64,000 bases of DNA from NCBI GenBank assembly GCA_025210395.1, contig JAOARV010000067.1, forward strand, positions 1-64,000, in the 5' to 3' direction. A program made the position numbers and the translations under genes. This DNA comes from Marinisporobacter sp. Lineage in GTDB: Bacteria; Bacillota; Clostridia; Peptostreptococcales; Thermotaleaceae. Of the stretch, positions 25,713 through 34,932 are shown piece by piece. A model generated the notes under the pieces. That model was given only the letters and a program-made list of their open reading frames with translations. It was not told the origin of the DNA and did no database searches. Numbering within the stretch: position 1 is the first letter of the stretch; the number at the start of each line of letters is the position of its first letter.

Positions 25713-27206
25713 TTATAAAAGAGGCATATAAGAATCCTGTCCTTTTCTCTTCCTTCTATCTTTTTTAATAAATTCTCTTATCACTTGAGCTAATCCTTTT
25801 ATTCCTATTTCAATACCCTTAGGATATACAGCAGCAATACTTAATCTAAAAAATCTGCTTTCATTTTGAGATGGAAAAAATATAGACCCAGGTAAAATAA
25901 GAATATTATTTTTCGCTCCATCCATATAGAGCTTATTAGCATCATAACCTTTAGGCAAAGAAAACCAGAAATTGAGACCTCCTTCTGGAAGGCTATAGCT
26001 TACCCCTATATCTTTGAAATACTTTTCTATACAATTTTTCATCACATCAAAACGTTCCCTATAGATTTTTTCCATATACAGAATATGTTTTTTCCAAATT
26101 CCTTTTCTTAAATAAAGGTCAAAAACTCTTTGATTAAGTCCTGAGGTTGAAATATCTGATGTATGCTTTGCAGCTAAAATTTTGTGATGTATACTTTGAG
26201 GGAGAACTAAAAAGCCTAATCTTAACCCTGGCATGAAAATTTTAGAAAAACTTTTGATATAGATAATACGGTCCCTTTCATCTAAACTTTTTAAAGTACT
26301 ATTATCATGATTATAAAAGCTTAAATCACTTAAGTAATCATCTTCAACAATAAATGTATTATACTTTTGAGCCAATTCAATGATTTTTAATTTTTTCTCC
26401 CTACTATAGGAATATCCTGTAGGATTTTGAAAATTGGGCATTAAATAAACAAATTTAGGCTTATGCTCTTTCATATTTTCTTCTAATAAATCTAGATCTA
26501 TGCCATCCTTAGAAATAGGAATGCTAACAATTTTTGCTCCTCTTGACCTAAAGGTTCCTATAGCCCCTGTATAGGTTGGACGTTCCACAATAATAGTATC
26601 TTTATAATCTACAAATGCCTTGGCAATCACATCTATTCCTTGTTGCGCCCCTGAAATAATTTGAACATTTTCTGGATTCGTCTGAATATTTATTTCCTTT
26701 AAATAATCTACTAATGATTCTCTTAAGGGATAATATCCTTGACTTTCTTGATATCCAAAGGCATCTCCTTGATCTCTATCTAAGACCTCATTTAAAAGAA
26801 TCTTAAAATCATCTACCGGAAACAAATCAGAGGTTGGTGTAGCACTGGCAAAGCTAATCATATTTTCTTTTATTTGGATTTGCCCTCGATCCATTAATCG
26901 AATATCCTCATCAATTGGATATTTTTGTAACATACTATTCCCTGAGGTATCCTCTTCCTTTGACGAAACAAATGTACCACTACCAATTTTTTTATAAACA
27001 AAGCCTTCCTTGTCTAAAAGACCATATGCATTTACAATGGTACTCGTATTCACTCCTAAGGTATTTGCAAGCTGTCTAATAGGTGGAAGCTTCTGATTAA
27101 CCTTTATCTTTCCCTCCATAATCAACTGACGTATTTTATAAAACAGCTGCATATATAAATGTTGAGGTGAATCTTTATCTAAATGTATCTCTTTATATAT
27201 ATCCAT
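25713..27206 (-). CDS. MocR-type PLP-dependent aminotransferase/GntR regulator
   Basis: A 497-residue regulator. The N-terminal GntR winged helix (residues about 1-75: MEGKIKVNQKLPPIRQLANTLGVNTSTIVNAYGLLDKEGFV) is followed by a fold-type I aminotransferase domain with SGAQQGIDVIAKAFVD, VYLMPNFQNPTG and the PLP lysine within YIKSFSKIFMPGLRLGF. Such proteins regulate PLP-linked genes (PdxR, GabR). The ATG follows GGAGGCAAG. The target and the ligand are unknown; no pdx or gab gene is adjacent. Confidence 0.9.
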   Translation of the reverse strand: MDIYKEIHLDKDSPQHLYMQLFYKIRQLIMEGKIKVNQKLPPIRQLANTLGVNTSTIVNAYGLLDKEGFVYKKIGSGTFVSSKEEDTSGNSMLQKYPIDEDIRLMDRGQIQIKENMISFASATPTSDLFPVDDFKILLNEVLDRDQGDAFGYQESQGYYPLRESLVDYLKEINIQTNPENVQIISGAQQGIDVIAKAFVDYKDTIIVERPTYTGAIGTFRSRGAKIVSIPISKDGIDLDLLEENMKEHKPKFVYLMPNFQNPTGYSYSREKKLKIIELAQKYNTFIVEDDYLSDLSFYNHDNSTLKSLDERDRIIYIKSFSKIFMPGLRLGFLVLPQSIHHKILAAKHTSDISTSGLNQRVFDLYLRKGIWKKHILYMEKIYRERFDVMKNCIEKYFKDIGVSYSLPEGGLNFWFSLPKGYDANKLYMDGAKNNILILPGSIFFPSQNESRFFRLSIAAVYPKGIEIGIKGLAQVIREFIKKDRRKRKGQDSYMPLL

Positions 27207-27360
27207 TCTTGCCTCCTATATTTTTTTGTCTTTGATTTTTAAATTTTTTCTCTAATCTTATCAAAATTTACTTCTATACACTATAGTTGATTTTGTTATT
27301 ATAAATTTCTATAACTACCATTAATTATACAGAATATCAAAGAATTTTGCTACAAATACA

Positions 27361-27386
27361 ATAAAGTGCGCCTTTGCGCACTTTAT
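27361..27386 (-). terminator. Terminator of the small helical-protein gene
   Basis: ATAAAGTGCGC and GCGCACTTTAT arms (11 bp, GC core) with a four-base loop; the stop codon at 27386 touches the hairpin. Confidence 0.85.
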
Positions 27387-27577
27387 TAACGTTGATCATA
27401 TTTATCTATTATTTCTTGTAATTTTCTTGCTTGCATTCCTGATTCTTCAGCAAATTGCTTAAATGTATCAGCTACTTCCTTGTCTTTTACTTTCTTTGAA
27501 AACGTTTCATAATCACGTACATTCTCTTGAGCATCTAATAATTTTTTCATGACAGTATCTCGCGTATTCATATCCAT
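27386..27577 (-). CDS. Small helical protein of unknown function
   Basis: A 63-residue acidic protein, MDMNTRDTVMKKLLDAQENVRDY..., predicted to form two helices (about 5-33 and 35-60), without cysteine or membrane segment. ATG 27577 follows AGTAGGAGG. Its helix pattern slightly recalls ferritin-like or rubrerythrin-type small proteins, but the metal ligands of that family are not evident. It lies between MocR and the his operon. Confidence 0.6.
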   Translation of the reverse strand: MDMNTRDTVMKKLLDAQENVRDYETFSKKVKDKEVADTFKQFAEESGMQARKLQEIIDKYDQR

Positions 27578-27645
27578 AAAAATCCCTCCTACTATATAGG
27601 ATGAACTTTTAAATGTTTTTCATACTATTCATATTCTACATTTTT

Positions 27646-28263
27646 TTACTTATTATACCTCCCATATAATTCTTTTTTAATATCTTCTAGGGTAATTTCC
27701 TTTTCTACTAAAAGTACTAATAAATGATAAATAAGATCTGCAACCTCATAAATAAGTTCATCTCTATCATCATTTTTTGCTCCTATAATAACTTCACTTG
27801 CTTCTTCTCCAACTTTTTTTAGGATTTTATCAATCCCTTTTTCAAACAAATAATTGGTATATGAGCCTTCCTTAAGATTTATTTTTCTATCCTCAATCAA
27901 TGTATATAGCTTTTGAAGAATTTTTTCTTTTTCAGCCTCTTCATTTTCTTCTAATATCTTATTAAAAAAACAACTTTCTTCTCCTGTGTGACAGGCATTT
28001 CCTAGAGGAATCACTTCGATCAATAATGTATCCCCATCGCAATCATAGCTGATTCTTTTTACAATCTGGTAATTTCCACTGGTTTCTCCTTTATTCCAAA
28101 GCTTTTGCCTACTTCTACTATAAAACCATGTTTTCTTAGTTTCTAAAGTCTTTTCTAAAGATTCTTCATTCATATAAGCCATCATCAAAACTTTTTTTGT
28201 GTTAATATCTTGTATAATGGCTGGTATTAATCCTTTTTCATCATATTTAAGATTATTTTCCAT
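27646..28263 (-). CDS. hisIE: Phosphoribosyl-AMP cyclohydrolase / phosphoribosyl-ATP pyrophosphatase
   Basis: A 205-residue bifunctional enzyme for steps 2 and 3 of histidine synthesis. HisI domain (about 1-105): [40 protein letters not shown] and [13 protein letters not shown], holding the metal-binding cysteines and aspartates. HisE domain (about 110-205): [25 protein letters not shown] and [15 protein letters not shown]. Its ATG overlaps the hisF stop by one base (TAATG). It is the last gene of the operon. Confidence 0.96.
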   Translation of the reverse strand: MENNLKYDEKGLIPAIIQDINTKKVLMMAYMNEESLEKTLETKKTWFYSRSRQKLWNKGETSGNYQIVKRISYDCDGDTLLIEVIPLGNACHTGEESCFFNKILEENEEAEKEKILQKLYTLIEDRKINLKEGSYTNYLFEKGIDKILKKVGEEASEVIIGAKNDDRDELIYEVADLIYHLLVLLVEKEITLEDIKKELYGRYNK

Positions 28264-29027
28264 TACTTGATCCTCCTGATTTCTATCTCGTTGTCATAAA
28301 GATATTCTTTTAATTCTTTAATCATGATTTCTCCATAGTGAAATACAGATGCCGCTAGTGCTGCATCGGCAAAACCATCACGAAATACTTCTAAAAAATC
28401 TTCTTTTTTTCCAGCTCCTCCAGAGGCAACTACAGGAATATTTACATTTTTTGATATGGTTTTTACAAGCTCTATATTATATCCATCCTTTACACCATCT
28501 GTATCAATGCTATTGACAACAATTTCACCTGCTCCTAATTTTTCCCCTTCTATTGCCCATTCTAAAGGATCTAATTTTGTATCTACTCTTCCACCATTTA
28601 TATACACTGTGTATAATCCATCATTATTTTTCTTAGCATCTATAGATAATACAACACATTGTCTTCCAAATTTTAAGGCTGCTTCTTGAATGATTTTAGG
28701 ATTTTTTACAGCTGCTGAATTAACAGATACCTTATCTGCTCCTGCTCTTAACACTGCTGTAAAATCATCTATGGTTCTAATGCCTCCTCCTATAGTAAAA
28801 GGAATATATACTTCTTCAGCTGTTCTTTCAACGACGTTCAAAAAGATATCTCTATTTTCATTAGATGCAGTAATATCATAAAAAACCAATTCATCGGCTC
28901 CTGCCTCACTATAAAATTTTGCAAGCTTTACAGGGTCTTCTACATCTACTAAGTTTTTAAATTTTGTTCCCTTTACAACCCTTCCCTTATTTACATCTAA
29001 ACAGGGAATAATTCTTTTTGTTAGCAT
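28263..29027 (-). CDS. hisF: Imidazole glycerol phosphate synthase subunit HisF
   Basis: A 254-residue TIM-barrel cyclase subunit that, with HisH, turns PRFAR and glutamine-derived ammonia into IGP and AICAR. Catalytic aspartates appear in [15 protein letters not shown] (Asp11-type) and [15 protein letters not shown] (Asp130-type); [22 protein letters not shown]-like [11 protein letters not shown] and VVASGGAG are phosphate loops. It follows hisA by 13 bases and couples directly to hisIE. Confidence 0.97.
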   Translation of the reverse strand: MLTKRIIPCLDVNKGRVVKGTKFKNLVDVEDPVKLAKFYSEAGADELVFYDITASNENRDIFLNVVERTAEEVYIPFTIGGGIRTIDDFTAVLRAGADKVSVNSAAVKNPKIIQEAALKFGRQCVVLSIDAKKNNDGLYTVYINGGRVDTKLDPLEWAIEGEKLGAGEIVVNSIDTDGVKDGYNIELVKTISKNVNIPVVASGGAGKKEDFLEVFRDGFADAALAASVFHYGEIMIKELKEYLYDNEIEIRRIK

Positions 29028-29040
29028 AGATCATTCCCCC

Positions 29041-29739
29041 CTATAATTCTTCTAAGGTAATATCACCTGTATATAGCGCTTTTCCTATGATTGCACCATA
29101 AACTTCTAAATCCTTTAATCTTTCAACATCTTCTTTATTACTAATTCCACCAGATGCAATTAAATCTATTTTTATATTGTCTTTTAATTCTTTTAATTCT
29201 TTTAAATTAGGTCCTAAGAGCATGCCATCCTTTGCAATATCCGTATAGATGAGGGTTTTCAGTCCTAATTTCTCTAATTTTTTAGCAAAGTCAATAGCTT
29301 TTATATCACTTGTTTTTGTCCATCCATCTACTGCTACATATCCATTCTTTGCATCGATAGATACTGCAATTTTTTCACCAAAAATTTTTAAGGCCTTCTC
29401 TACGAATCCATCCGTTTTTACTGCTGACGTTCCTAGAATCACACGACTCACTCCGTAGCTTAAAGCCTTTTCTATATCTTCTATTTTTCTAATTCCGCCT
29501 CCTAGTTGTACAGGAATATTTGTCTCTTTTATGATTTCTTTAATCACTTCACTATTTTTAGATACCCCTTCTAACGCTCCATCTAAATCTACTACATGGA
29601 TATATTTAGCTCCTTGTGCTTCCCACTTTTTAGCAATCTCTACTGGATGATTACTATATATATTTACATCTTCAAACCTACCTTGCTTTAGCCTTACACA
29701 ATTACCCCCTCGCAGGTCAATAGCAGGAAAAATAATCAT
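29041..29739 (-). CDS. hisA: 1-(5-phosphoribosyl)-ProFAR isomerase HisA
   Basis: A 232-residue TIM barrel isomerising ProFAR to PRFAR. FPAIDLRGGNCVRLKQGRF includes the catalytic aspartate; VQLGGGIRKIED, VILGTSAVK, YTDIAKDGMLLGPN (second catalytic aspartate) and LIASGGISN complete the phosphate-binding loops. Its ATG overlaps the hisH stop by four bases (ATGA), indicating translational coupling. Confidence 0.97.
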   Translation of the reverse strand: MIIFPAIDLRGGNCVRLKQGRFEDVNIYSNHPVEIAKKWEAQGAKYIHVVDLDGALEGVSKNSEVIKEIIKETNIPVQLGGGIRKIEDIEKALSYGVSRVILGTSAVKTDGFVEKALKIFGEKIAVSIDAKNGYVAVDGWTKTSDIKAIDFAKKLEKLGLKTLIYTDIAKDGMLLGPNLKELKELKDNIKIDLIASGGISNKEDVERLKDLEVYGAIIGKALYTGDITLEEL

Positions 29740-30341
29740 TTGATCAACTCCCCAAAGTTTTTAAGTAGCTTCATCCCTGTCTCTCCACTTTTTTCAGGGT
29801 GAAACTGCATCCCCAGGATATTTTTATTCCTAACAACTCCTGGTACAGCTACCCCATAATCTGTCCAAAATACTACTTCTTCTTTATTTTTAGGCTTTAC
29901 ATAATAGGAGTGCACAAAGTATACATATTCATCATCAATATTTTCTCCTATAGGGCCTTCCGTCCCTTTTAATAGCTTATTCCATCCCATATGAGGTACC
30001 TTTAGCGTATTATCAAATCTCACTACTTCTCCCTTTAAAAGTCCTAAGCCTTCCCATTTTCCATCTTCATAGCTTATATCATAAAGAAGTTGCATACCTA
30101 AACAAATTCCTAAAATTGGCTTCCCTTTTTCTACATTCTCCTTTAAACAATTGATTAAACCACTTTCTACTAGATGCTCCATGGCATCTTTAAAAGCACC
30201 CACTCCTGGCAAAATAATTCCTTCACTCTTATTGATTTTTTCCCCATCAGAAGTGATTATTGCTTCAAAATTTAATTTCTTTAATGCTTTATAGACACTT
30301 TTTAAATTTCCTACACCATAATCAACAATAGCAATCATCAT
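29736..30341 (-). CDS. hisH: Imidazole glycerol phosphate synthase subunit HisH
   Basis: A 201-residue class I glutamine amidotransferase feeding ammonia to HisF. Motifs: IVDYGVGNLKSVYKAL, the nucleophile elbow GKPILGICLGMQLLYD with the active cysteine, YFVHSYYVKP and the catalytic MQFHPEKSGETG. The frame opens 24 codons earlier, but MMIAIVDYG is the family N-terminus and GGGAGG lies just before it; start 30341, or 30338. It begins 10 bases after hisB. Confidence 0.96.
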   Translation of the reverse strand: MMIAIVDYGVGNLKSVYKALKKLNFEAIITSDGEKINKSEGIILPGVGAFKDAMEHLVESGLINCLKENVEKGKPILGICLGMQLLYDISYEDGKWEGLGLLKGEVVRFDNTLKVPHMGWNKLLKGTEGPIGENIDDEYVYFVHSYYVKPKNKEEVVFWTDYGVAVPGVVRNKNILGMQFHPEKSGETGMKLLKNFGELIK

Positions 30342-30351
30342 TTTTCCTCCC

Positions 30352-30936
30352 TTACAATGACCCCTTGGTAGATAATACACCTTCGATTCGATCTTGCACG
30401 CTAGTAGCTTCATCTAATGCTCTTCCTAATCCTTTAAAAATAGATTCTATTATATGATGGGTGTTTTTCCCATATTTTAGACTAATATGAAGGGTTATAG
30501 CTGCACGATTCACAAAAGCTCTAAAGAACTCTTCCACTAATTCCGTTTCAAATTGTCCTACATATTCCCTTTCAAAATTCACGTCAAAATGCAAATAAGC
30601 TCTTCCACTAATATCTATAGAAATCATAGACATGGCTTCATCCATTGGCGTAAAAATCGTTGCATATCTTGTAATTCCTTTTTTATCTCCTAATGACTTT
30701 TTAAAAGCTTCTCCAAGAACAATGCCTATATCCTCTACCGTATGGTGATTGTCTACACGAAGATCTCCAACACATTTTAACACCATATCTAAAAAGCCAT
30801 GTCTACACATTAAATCTAGCATATGATCTAAAAATCCAATTCCTGTATCTATCTTAGTCTTTCCAGATCCATCTAAATTCAATGATAAAGTAATATCTGT
30901 CTCTTTTGTTTTTCTTTTTATTTCTCCTACCCTCAT
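30352..30936 (-). CDS. hisB: Imidazoleglycerol-phosphate dehydratase HisB (monofunctional)
   Basis: A 194-residue manganese-dependent dehydratase for IGP to imidazole acetol phosphate. Metal-binding GFLDHMLDLMCRHG, DNHHTVEDIGIVLGEAF and later LKYGKNTHHIIESIFKGLGRAL are present. There is no N-terminal phosphatase domain, so histidinol phosphatase must be separate; the divergent hisJ fits. It starts 3 bases after hisC. Confidence 0.97.
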   Translation of the reverse strand: MRVGEIKRKTKETDITLSLNLDGSGKTKIDTGIGFLDHMLDLMCRHGFLDMVLKCVGDLRVDNHHTVEDIGIVLGEAFKKSLGDKKGITRYATIFTPMDEAMSMISIDISGRAYLHFDVNFEREYVGQFETELVEEFFRAFVNRAAITLHISLKYGKNTHHIIESIFKGLGRALDEATSVQDRIEGVLSTKGSL

Positions 30937-30939
30937 CTA

Positions 30940-31989
30940 CTACACCACTTTTCTAAGAACTCTGAGTAATTCATCATTTTCTTCTCTAGACCCTATACTT
31001 ATACGAAAACAATTTTTCAAAATTTCTTCATTAAAGGACCTAATACTAACCTTTTCTTCTTTACAAGTCTTTATAATTTCTTCAGCCTTTTTACTTCTCA
31101 TTAAAATAAAATTAGCTCCTGTTTGAAAGACTTCTATCCCTTCTATTTTTTTTAATTCTTCATAAAGATAAGCTCTTTCTTTCTTTATTTTTTCAATATA
31201 TTCTTGAATGAGTCCTATATTTTCCATATAAATTTTCCCTATAATTTGTGAAAATACATTTAGATTATAAGGAGCTTTTACCCGATATAATGCATCCATC
31301 ATTCTTTTACTTCCAGCTCCACAGCCTACTCTTGCACCTGCTAGTGCAAAGGCTTTTGATAAGGTTCTGAGTACAACTAAATTGTCATATTTATTGATTA
31401 AATCTACAGCTGATTCCTCTAAAAATTCAGAGTACGCTTCATCCACTACAATAATAGACTTCGTTTCTTTAATTACTTTTTCAATATCCTCTACTGGTAT
31501 AACCCTTCCCGTTGGATTATTAGGATTACATAAAAAAATAATCTTTGCCTCTCTTTCATTTGCCTCTTTGATGATTTTATCTACATCAATCTTAAAATCC
31601 TCTTCGCATGGAACTTCACTGAAATTTCCACCTGCTATAGTCGTAAAGATCTTATACATAGAAAAGGTTGGACTATGGGTAATGACGTATTCATCCTTTT
31701 CAACAAAGGTGTTAATAATAGTCTGAATCACTTCATCAGAACCATTTCCACATAAAATATTTTCTTTTTTTAATCCTAAATAGTTTGCGAAACACTCCCT
31801 TAATTCATCACTATCCGTATCTGGATATCTATTAAGTTCTAAATTTTTTAATCCTTCTATAAATTTCCCCTTTAAAATTTCAAATAAATTATATGGATTT
31901 TCATTGGCATCCAATTTTACCTTTATCATTTCTTTCGGTATTTGATAAGGCTTTAAATCCACTACATTCTCCTTCATAAAATTCATCAT
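30940..31989 (-). CDS. hisC: Histidinol-phosphate aminotransferase HisC
   Basis: A 349-residue fold-type I PLP aminotransferase using glutamate for imidazole acetol phosphate. KLDANENPYNLFE is the substrate loop, ILCGNGSDEVIQTII binds PLP, LCNPNNPTGRVIP and VVDEAYSEF are core motifs, LRTLSKAFALAGARVGC holds the PLP lysine and RISIGSREEND the carboxylate-binding arginine. Start at ATG 31989 after AGGAG. It begins only 17 bases after hisG, where hisD is usually found in related operons. Confidence 0.96.
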   Translation of the reverse strand: MMNFMKENVVDLKPYQIPKEMIKVKLDANENPYNLFEILKGKFIEGLKNLELNRYPDTDSDELRECFANYLGLKKENILCGNGSDEVIQTIINTFVEKDEYVITHSPTFSMYKIFTTIAGGNFSEVPCEEDFKIDVDKIIKEANEREAKIIFLCNPNNPTGRVIPVEDIEKVIKETKSIIVVDEAYSEFLEESAVDLINKYDNLVVLRTLSKAFALAGARVGCGAGSKRMMDALYRVKAPYNLNVFSQIIGKIYMENIGLIQEYIEKIKKERAYLYEELKKIEGIEVFQTGANFILMRSKKAEEIIKTCKEEKVSIRSFNEEILKNCFRISIGSREENDELLRVLRKVV

Positions 31990-32006
31990 CGTGTTATCTC
32001 CTCTTT

Positions 32007-32642
32007 TTAAATACTCTCTTCTAAACTATTTTCAAAATTCTTTATGAGCTTATGTATTTTTTTGTTTTTCGTTTTAAAGCTCACTTTATTTACAATTAAT
32101 CTTGCACTAATCTCACAAATGTCTTCAATAACCTCTAATCCATTTTCCTTTAAAGTTGTTCCTGTTTCTACAATATCTACAATCACATCTGAAAGCCCTA
32201 TGATGGGTGCTAATTCTACTGAACCATTTAATTTAATAATTTCTATAGGTTCTCCCTTTTTTTCATAATAATTTTTTGCAACTTTAGGGTACTTTGTAGC
32301 TACCTTCCTTTTTCGATCAAGTTTTTCCTCAAAGTCCTTAGGCGCTGCTACTGAAAATTTGCACTTTCCAAAGCCTAAATCCATAATTTCATAAACATTT
32401 GCTTTACTCTCTATTAAAGTATCTTTCCCTGCAATGCCTATATCAGCTGCTCCTTCTTCTACATATATAGGTACATCACTAGCTTTTACGAAGACTACTC
32501 GAATTTTTTCTGCTTCATCTACAAAGATTAATTTTCTACTTTTTTTATCATACTCTGGAAAATGTATTCCAAATTCTTCTAATAATGCAAAGGTTTGATC
32601 TGCTAGTCTCCCTTTGCCTAATGCAATATTTACATAATCCAT
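32007..32642 (-). CDS. hisG: ATP phosphoribosyltransferase, short-form HisG
   Basis: A 211-residue catalytic subunit for the first committed step, ATP plus PRPP to PR-ATP. IALGKGRLADQTFALLEEFGI, GAADIGIAGKDTLIE, ATKYPKVAKNYYEKKG and the PRPP loop DVIVDIVETGTTLKENGL are seen. It lacks the C-terminal regulatory domain, so activity and histidine feedback should depend on HisZ, encoded 12 bases upstream. Confidence 0.97.
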   Translation of the reverse strand: MDYVNIALGKGRLADQTFALLEEFGIHFPEYDKKSRKLIFVDEAEKIRVVFVKASDVPIYVEEGAADIGIAGKDTLIESKANVYEIMDLGFGKCKFSVAAPKDFEEKLDRKRKVATKYPKVAKNYYEKKGEPIEIIKLNGSVELAPIIGLSDVIVDIVETGTTLKENGLEVIEDICEISARLIVNKVSFKTKNKKIHKLIKNFENSLEESI

Positions 32643-32654
32643 GGTGTATCCTCC

Positions 32655-33947
32655 CTAGTGAATAGAAGCAAAGATTTCTAAATTATTTAGTCCTTTAAAA
32701 AATTGAGTCACTGTATTTTTATATACCTTGTTATTTCTAAGATCAATTCTTTTTACATCTTCTCCACAAATCTGTACGATTTCTTTTATGTTTCTGTCAT
32801 TTGCATTTACAATATGTTTCTTAATGTTTTTTTCAAATAAATTTGATTCCACAATAAACCCTTTTTCCCTTAATTGTTCAGCTAATTTCAATCCATTTTT
32901 ACGATAATCCTTTTCATATAAAACTAAATAATCTGTACTACATGCAAAATCTTTATTCATTTTATACATACTAAACACCTCCAAAAGTGCATCAATATTT
33001 AATCCAAAGCCTGTAGCAGGCATATAATAACCATATTGCTTTGTTAATTGATCATATCGTCCACCACTCAAAACCGTTTTTCCATAATGGTTCACATATC
33101 CTTTAAAAATAACTCCTGTATAATATTCAATGTGATGGATCATTCCAAAATCTATAGACAAATATTTTTCATACCCATAATCCTTTAAAACACTGTATAC
33201 ATCCCTTATATTTTCTAAAGCTATTTTCATTTCCTCATTACAAATAAATCTTTCTGCTTCTTCAATAGTTTCTTCAGGTTTTCCAAACAAATAAGGAATT
33301 TCTAGAAGGGCATTTTTAAAAAAATCGTCTATATTGAGATCATTTAAAAATATCTTCAATGCTGCAAAGTTTTTTTCCTCTATAAAGCCTCTCATCTTTT
33401 TTTGCTTTTCTACTGGTAATCTACTCTCTTTAATCAATCCTTTAAAATATCCTGCTTGCCCTAAATCAATTTGAAAATCTTCTATCCCGCAATTTTTAAG
33501 ACCTTTTATGGCTAATGCCACAACCTCTGCATCTGAATCAGGTTGATCATTTCCTAAATATTCAATTCCTGCTTGGGTAAATTCTCTCTTTTTCCCATTT
33601 TGTTCATCATGAATTCTAAAAATATTAGTAGCATAAGAAAACTTTAGGTGTCCCCTACAGGATGGATAATTATTGGCTACCATTCTTGCAATAGGAGTTG
33701 TTACATCCGGTCGTAAAACTAATATTTTCCCATTACCATCTATAAACTTGAACATTTCATCCCTATGGATTGTTCCTTCAATATCTGAAAACAAATCATA
33801 ATATTCAAAGGTCGGTGTTAATATTTGTCTATACCCGAAGCTTTTAAATATCCTTTTTATATTGGTAATTGTATTTTCTTTGATTTCATAAGCATTACAA
33901 TGAATGTCTTCTACCCCTTCAGGAACAAAATGATTCACTCTCTCCAT
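32655..33947 (-). CDS. hisZ: ATP phosphoribosyltransferase regulatory subunit HisZ
   Basis: A 430-residue histidyl-tRNA-synthetase paralogue, first gene of the operon. Class II motifs are recognisable: the motif 2-like LRPDVTTPIARMVANNYP and REFTQAGIEYLGNDQPDSDAEVVALAIK, and TVLSGGRYDQLTKQYGYYMPATGFGLNID as motif 3. The C-terminal anticodon-binding domain is degenerate. It binds histidine and activates short HisG. The SD is GGTGGTGGGG; an unusual triple repeat lies in the leader. Confidence 0.93.
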   Translation of the reverse strand: MERVNHFVPEGVEDIHCNAYEIKENTITNIKRIFKSFGYRQILTPTFEYYDLFSDIEGTIHRDEMFKFIDGNGKILVLRPDVTTPIARMVANNYPSCRGHLKFSYATNIFRIHDEQNGKKREFTQAGIEYLGNDQPDSDAEVVALAIKGLKNCGIEDFQIDLGQAGYFKGLIKESRLPVEKQKKMRGFIEEKNFAALKIFLNDLNIDDFFKNALLEIPYLFGKPEETIEEAERFICNEEMKIALENIRDVYSVLKDYGYEKYLSIDFGMIHHIEYYTGVIFKGYVNHYGKTVLSGGRYDQLTKQYGYYMPATGFGLNIDALLEVFSMYKMNKDFACSTDYLVLYEKDYRKNGLKLAEQLREKGFIVESNLFEKNIKKHIVNANDRNIKEIVQICGEDVKRIDLRNNKVYKNTVTQFFKGLNNLEIFASIH

Positions 33948-33965
33948 AGCCCCACCACCTTCAAC

Positions 33966-33988
33966 TTTATCGTTTTATCGCTTTATCG
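33966..33988 (-). promoter_or_regulatory. Triple CGATAAA direct repeat in the his leader
   Basis: Three copies of CGATAAA on the minus strand recur at exactly 8-base intervals (TTTATCG at 33966, 33974 and 33982 on the plus strand) between the predicted his transcription start and the hisZ SD. The position would suit a repressor or RNA-binding site; function unknown. Confidence 0.5.
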
Positions 33989-34005
33989 TACTAAATCATA
34001 TTAAC

Positions 34006-34034
34006 ATTCTAATATGCTTATTTCATAAAGTCAA
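34006..34034 (-). promoter_or_regulatory. Promoter of the his operon
   Basis: TTGACT (34034-34029), 17-base spacer, TAGAAT (34011-34006). It faces away from the hisJ promoter, with starts about 90 bases apart. The leader of about 50 bases is too short for a T-box. Confidence 0.8.
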
Positions 34035-34057
34035 GTAAATTATTTTCATAAAATAAT

Positions 34058-34086
34058 TTGACCCTTTAAATTTATTAGATTACAAT
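34058..34086 (+). promoter_or_regulatory. Promoter of hisJ
   Basis: TTGACC (34058-34063), 17-base spacer, TACAAT (34081-34086), about 27 bases upstream of the hisJ ATG and its AAAGGAAAGGAG. Confidence 0.8.
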
Positions 34087-34119
34087 AAGGATAATGTTTT
34101 AAAGGAAAGGAGTAAAATT

Positions 34120-34914
34120 ATGTATGATTATCATATTCATAGTCACTTTTCATCTGACTGTGATGTAGACATGGAAGAAATGATTCAAAAATCTATCAAT
34201 ATAGGTCTAAAGGAAATTTGTTTTACAGATCATATCGATTATGATTATCAAGATTCATCTATTAGCTTTGAATTTCATATTCCTTCTTATATAAGCCACA
34301 TCAACGCTTTAATAGGAAAATACAAAAACCATATAAAAATATTACGAGGAGTCGAAATCGGTATTCAACCCCATATTGTAGAAATGTGTGATCAATTAGT
34401 CACTGAGGGGAAATTTGATTTTGTCATATCCTCTATTCATACAGCAGACAAAAAAGATATCCATTTAGGAGATTTTTTTGTAGGAAAAACGCCAAGAGAA
34501 GCTTATGAAAAGTATTTTAGTGAATTACTCATCTGTACAAAAGAATTTAAGAATTTTAATGTATTAGGTCATATGAATCTTTTAAAAAGATATCATCATC
34601 ATGTAGAAATTCAAGACATTAAAGACTATTTTCATATTATAGAAGAAATTTTCAAATCTCTTATTCATAATGGAAAAGGCATTGAAGTAAATACTTCAGG
34701 TTTTCGATATGGTTTAGGTGAAACAGTTCCTTGTAAGGAGATATTGTCCTTTTATAAATCCTTAGGAGGAGAAATCATTACAATAGGTTCTGATGCCCAT
34801 ACCCCTGAACAATTAGCTTGTAAATTTGATTATACTTATGATCTACTTAAAGAAATAGGGTTTAAATATATTGCTGTTTTTGAAAATAGAGAACCTATTT
34901 TCAAAAAAATATAG
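34120..34914 (+). CDS. hisJ: Histidinol-phosphatase, PHP family
   Basis: A 264-residue PHP-domain phosphatase releasing histidinol from histidinol phosphate. Metal-binding motifs: DYHIHSHFSSDCDVDM, EICFTDHIDYDYQDS, GVEIGIQPHI, SSIHTADKKDIH, LGHMNLLKRYHHH and the final GSDAHTPEQLACKFD. It belongs to the HisJ/HisK type used where HisB lacks a phosphatase. Divergent from hisZ, it probably shares regulation with the operon through the common intergenic region. Confidence 0.92.
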   Translation: MYDYHIHSHFSSDCDVDMEEMIQKSINIGLKEICFTDHIDYDYQDSSISFEFHIPSYISHINALIGKYKNHIKILRGVEIGIQPHIVEMCDQLVTEGKFDFVISSIHTADKKDIHLGDFFVGKTPREAYEKYFSELLICTKEFKNFNVLGHMNLLKRYHHHVEIQDIKDYFHIIEEIFKSLIHNGKGIEVNTSGFRYGLGETVPCKEILSFYKSLGGEIITIGSDAHTPEQLACKFDYTYDLLKEIGFKYIAVFENREPIFKKI

Positions 34915-34932
34915 GATGCTTTTAGCATCCTA
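34912..34932 (-). terminator. Terminator hairpin between convergent hisJ and zinc-ribbon genes
   Basis: TAGGATGCT and AGCATCCTA arms with a three-base loop; the T run (TATTTTTTT) lies on the minus strand, so it serves the zinc-ribbon gene, although it may also affect hisJ. Confidence 0.8.

Noticed and set aside
27600-27645. Terminator after hisIE
   Set aside because: Only weak partial pairing (ATGTAG/ATGAAAAACAT) was found; no convincing hairpin with a T run.
33948-34060. T-box in the his leader
   Set aside because: The leader is about 50 bases with no Stem I or TGGN antiterminator motif.
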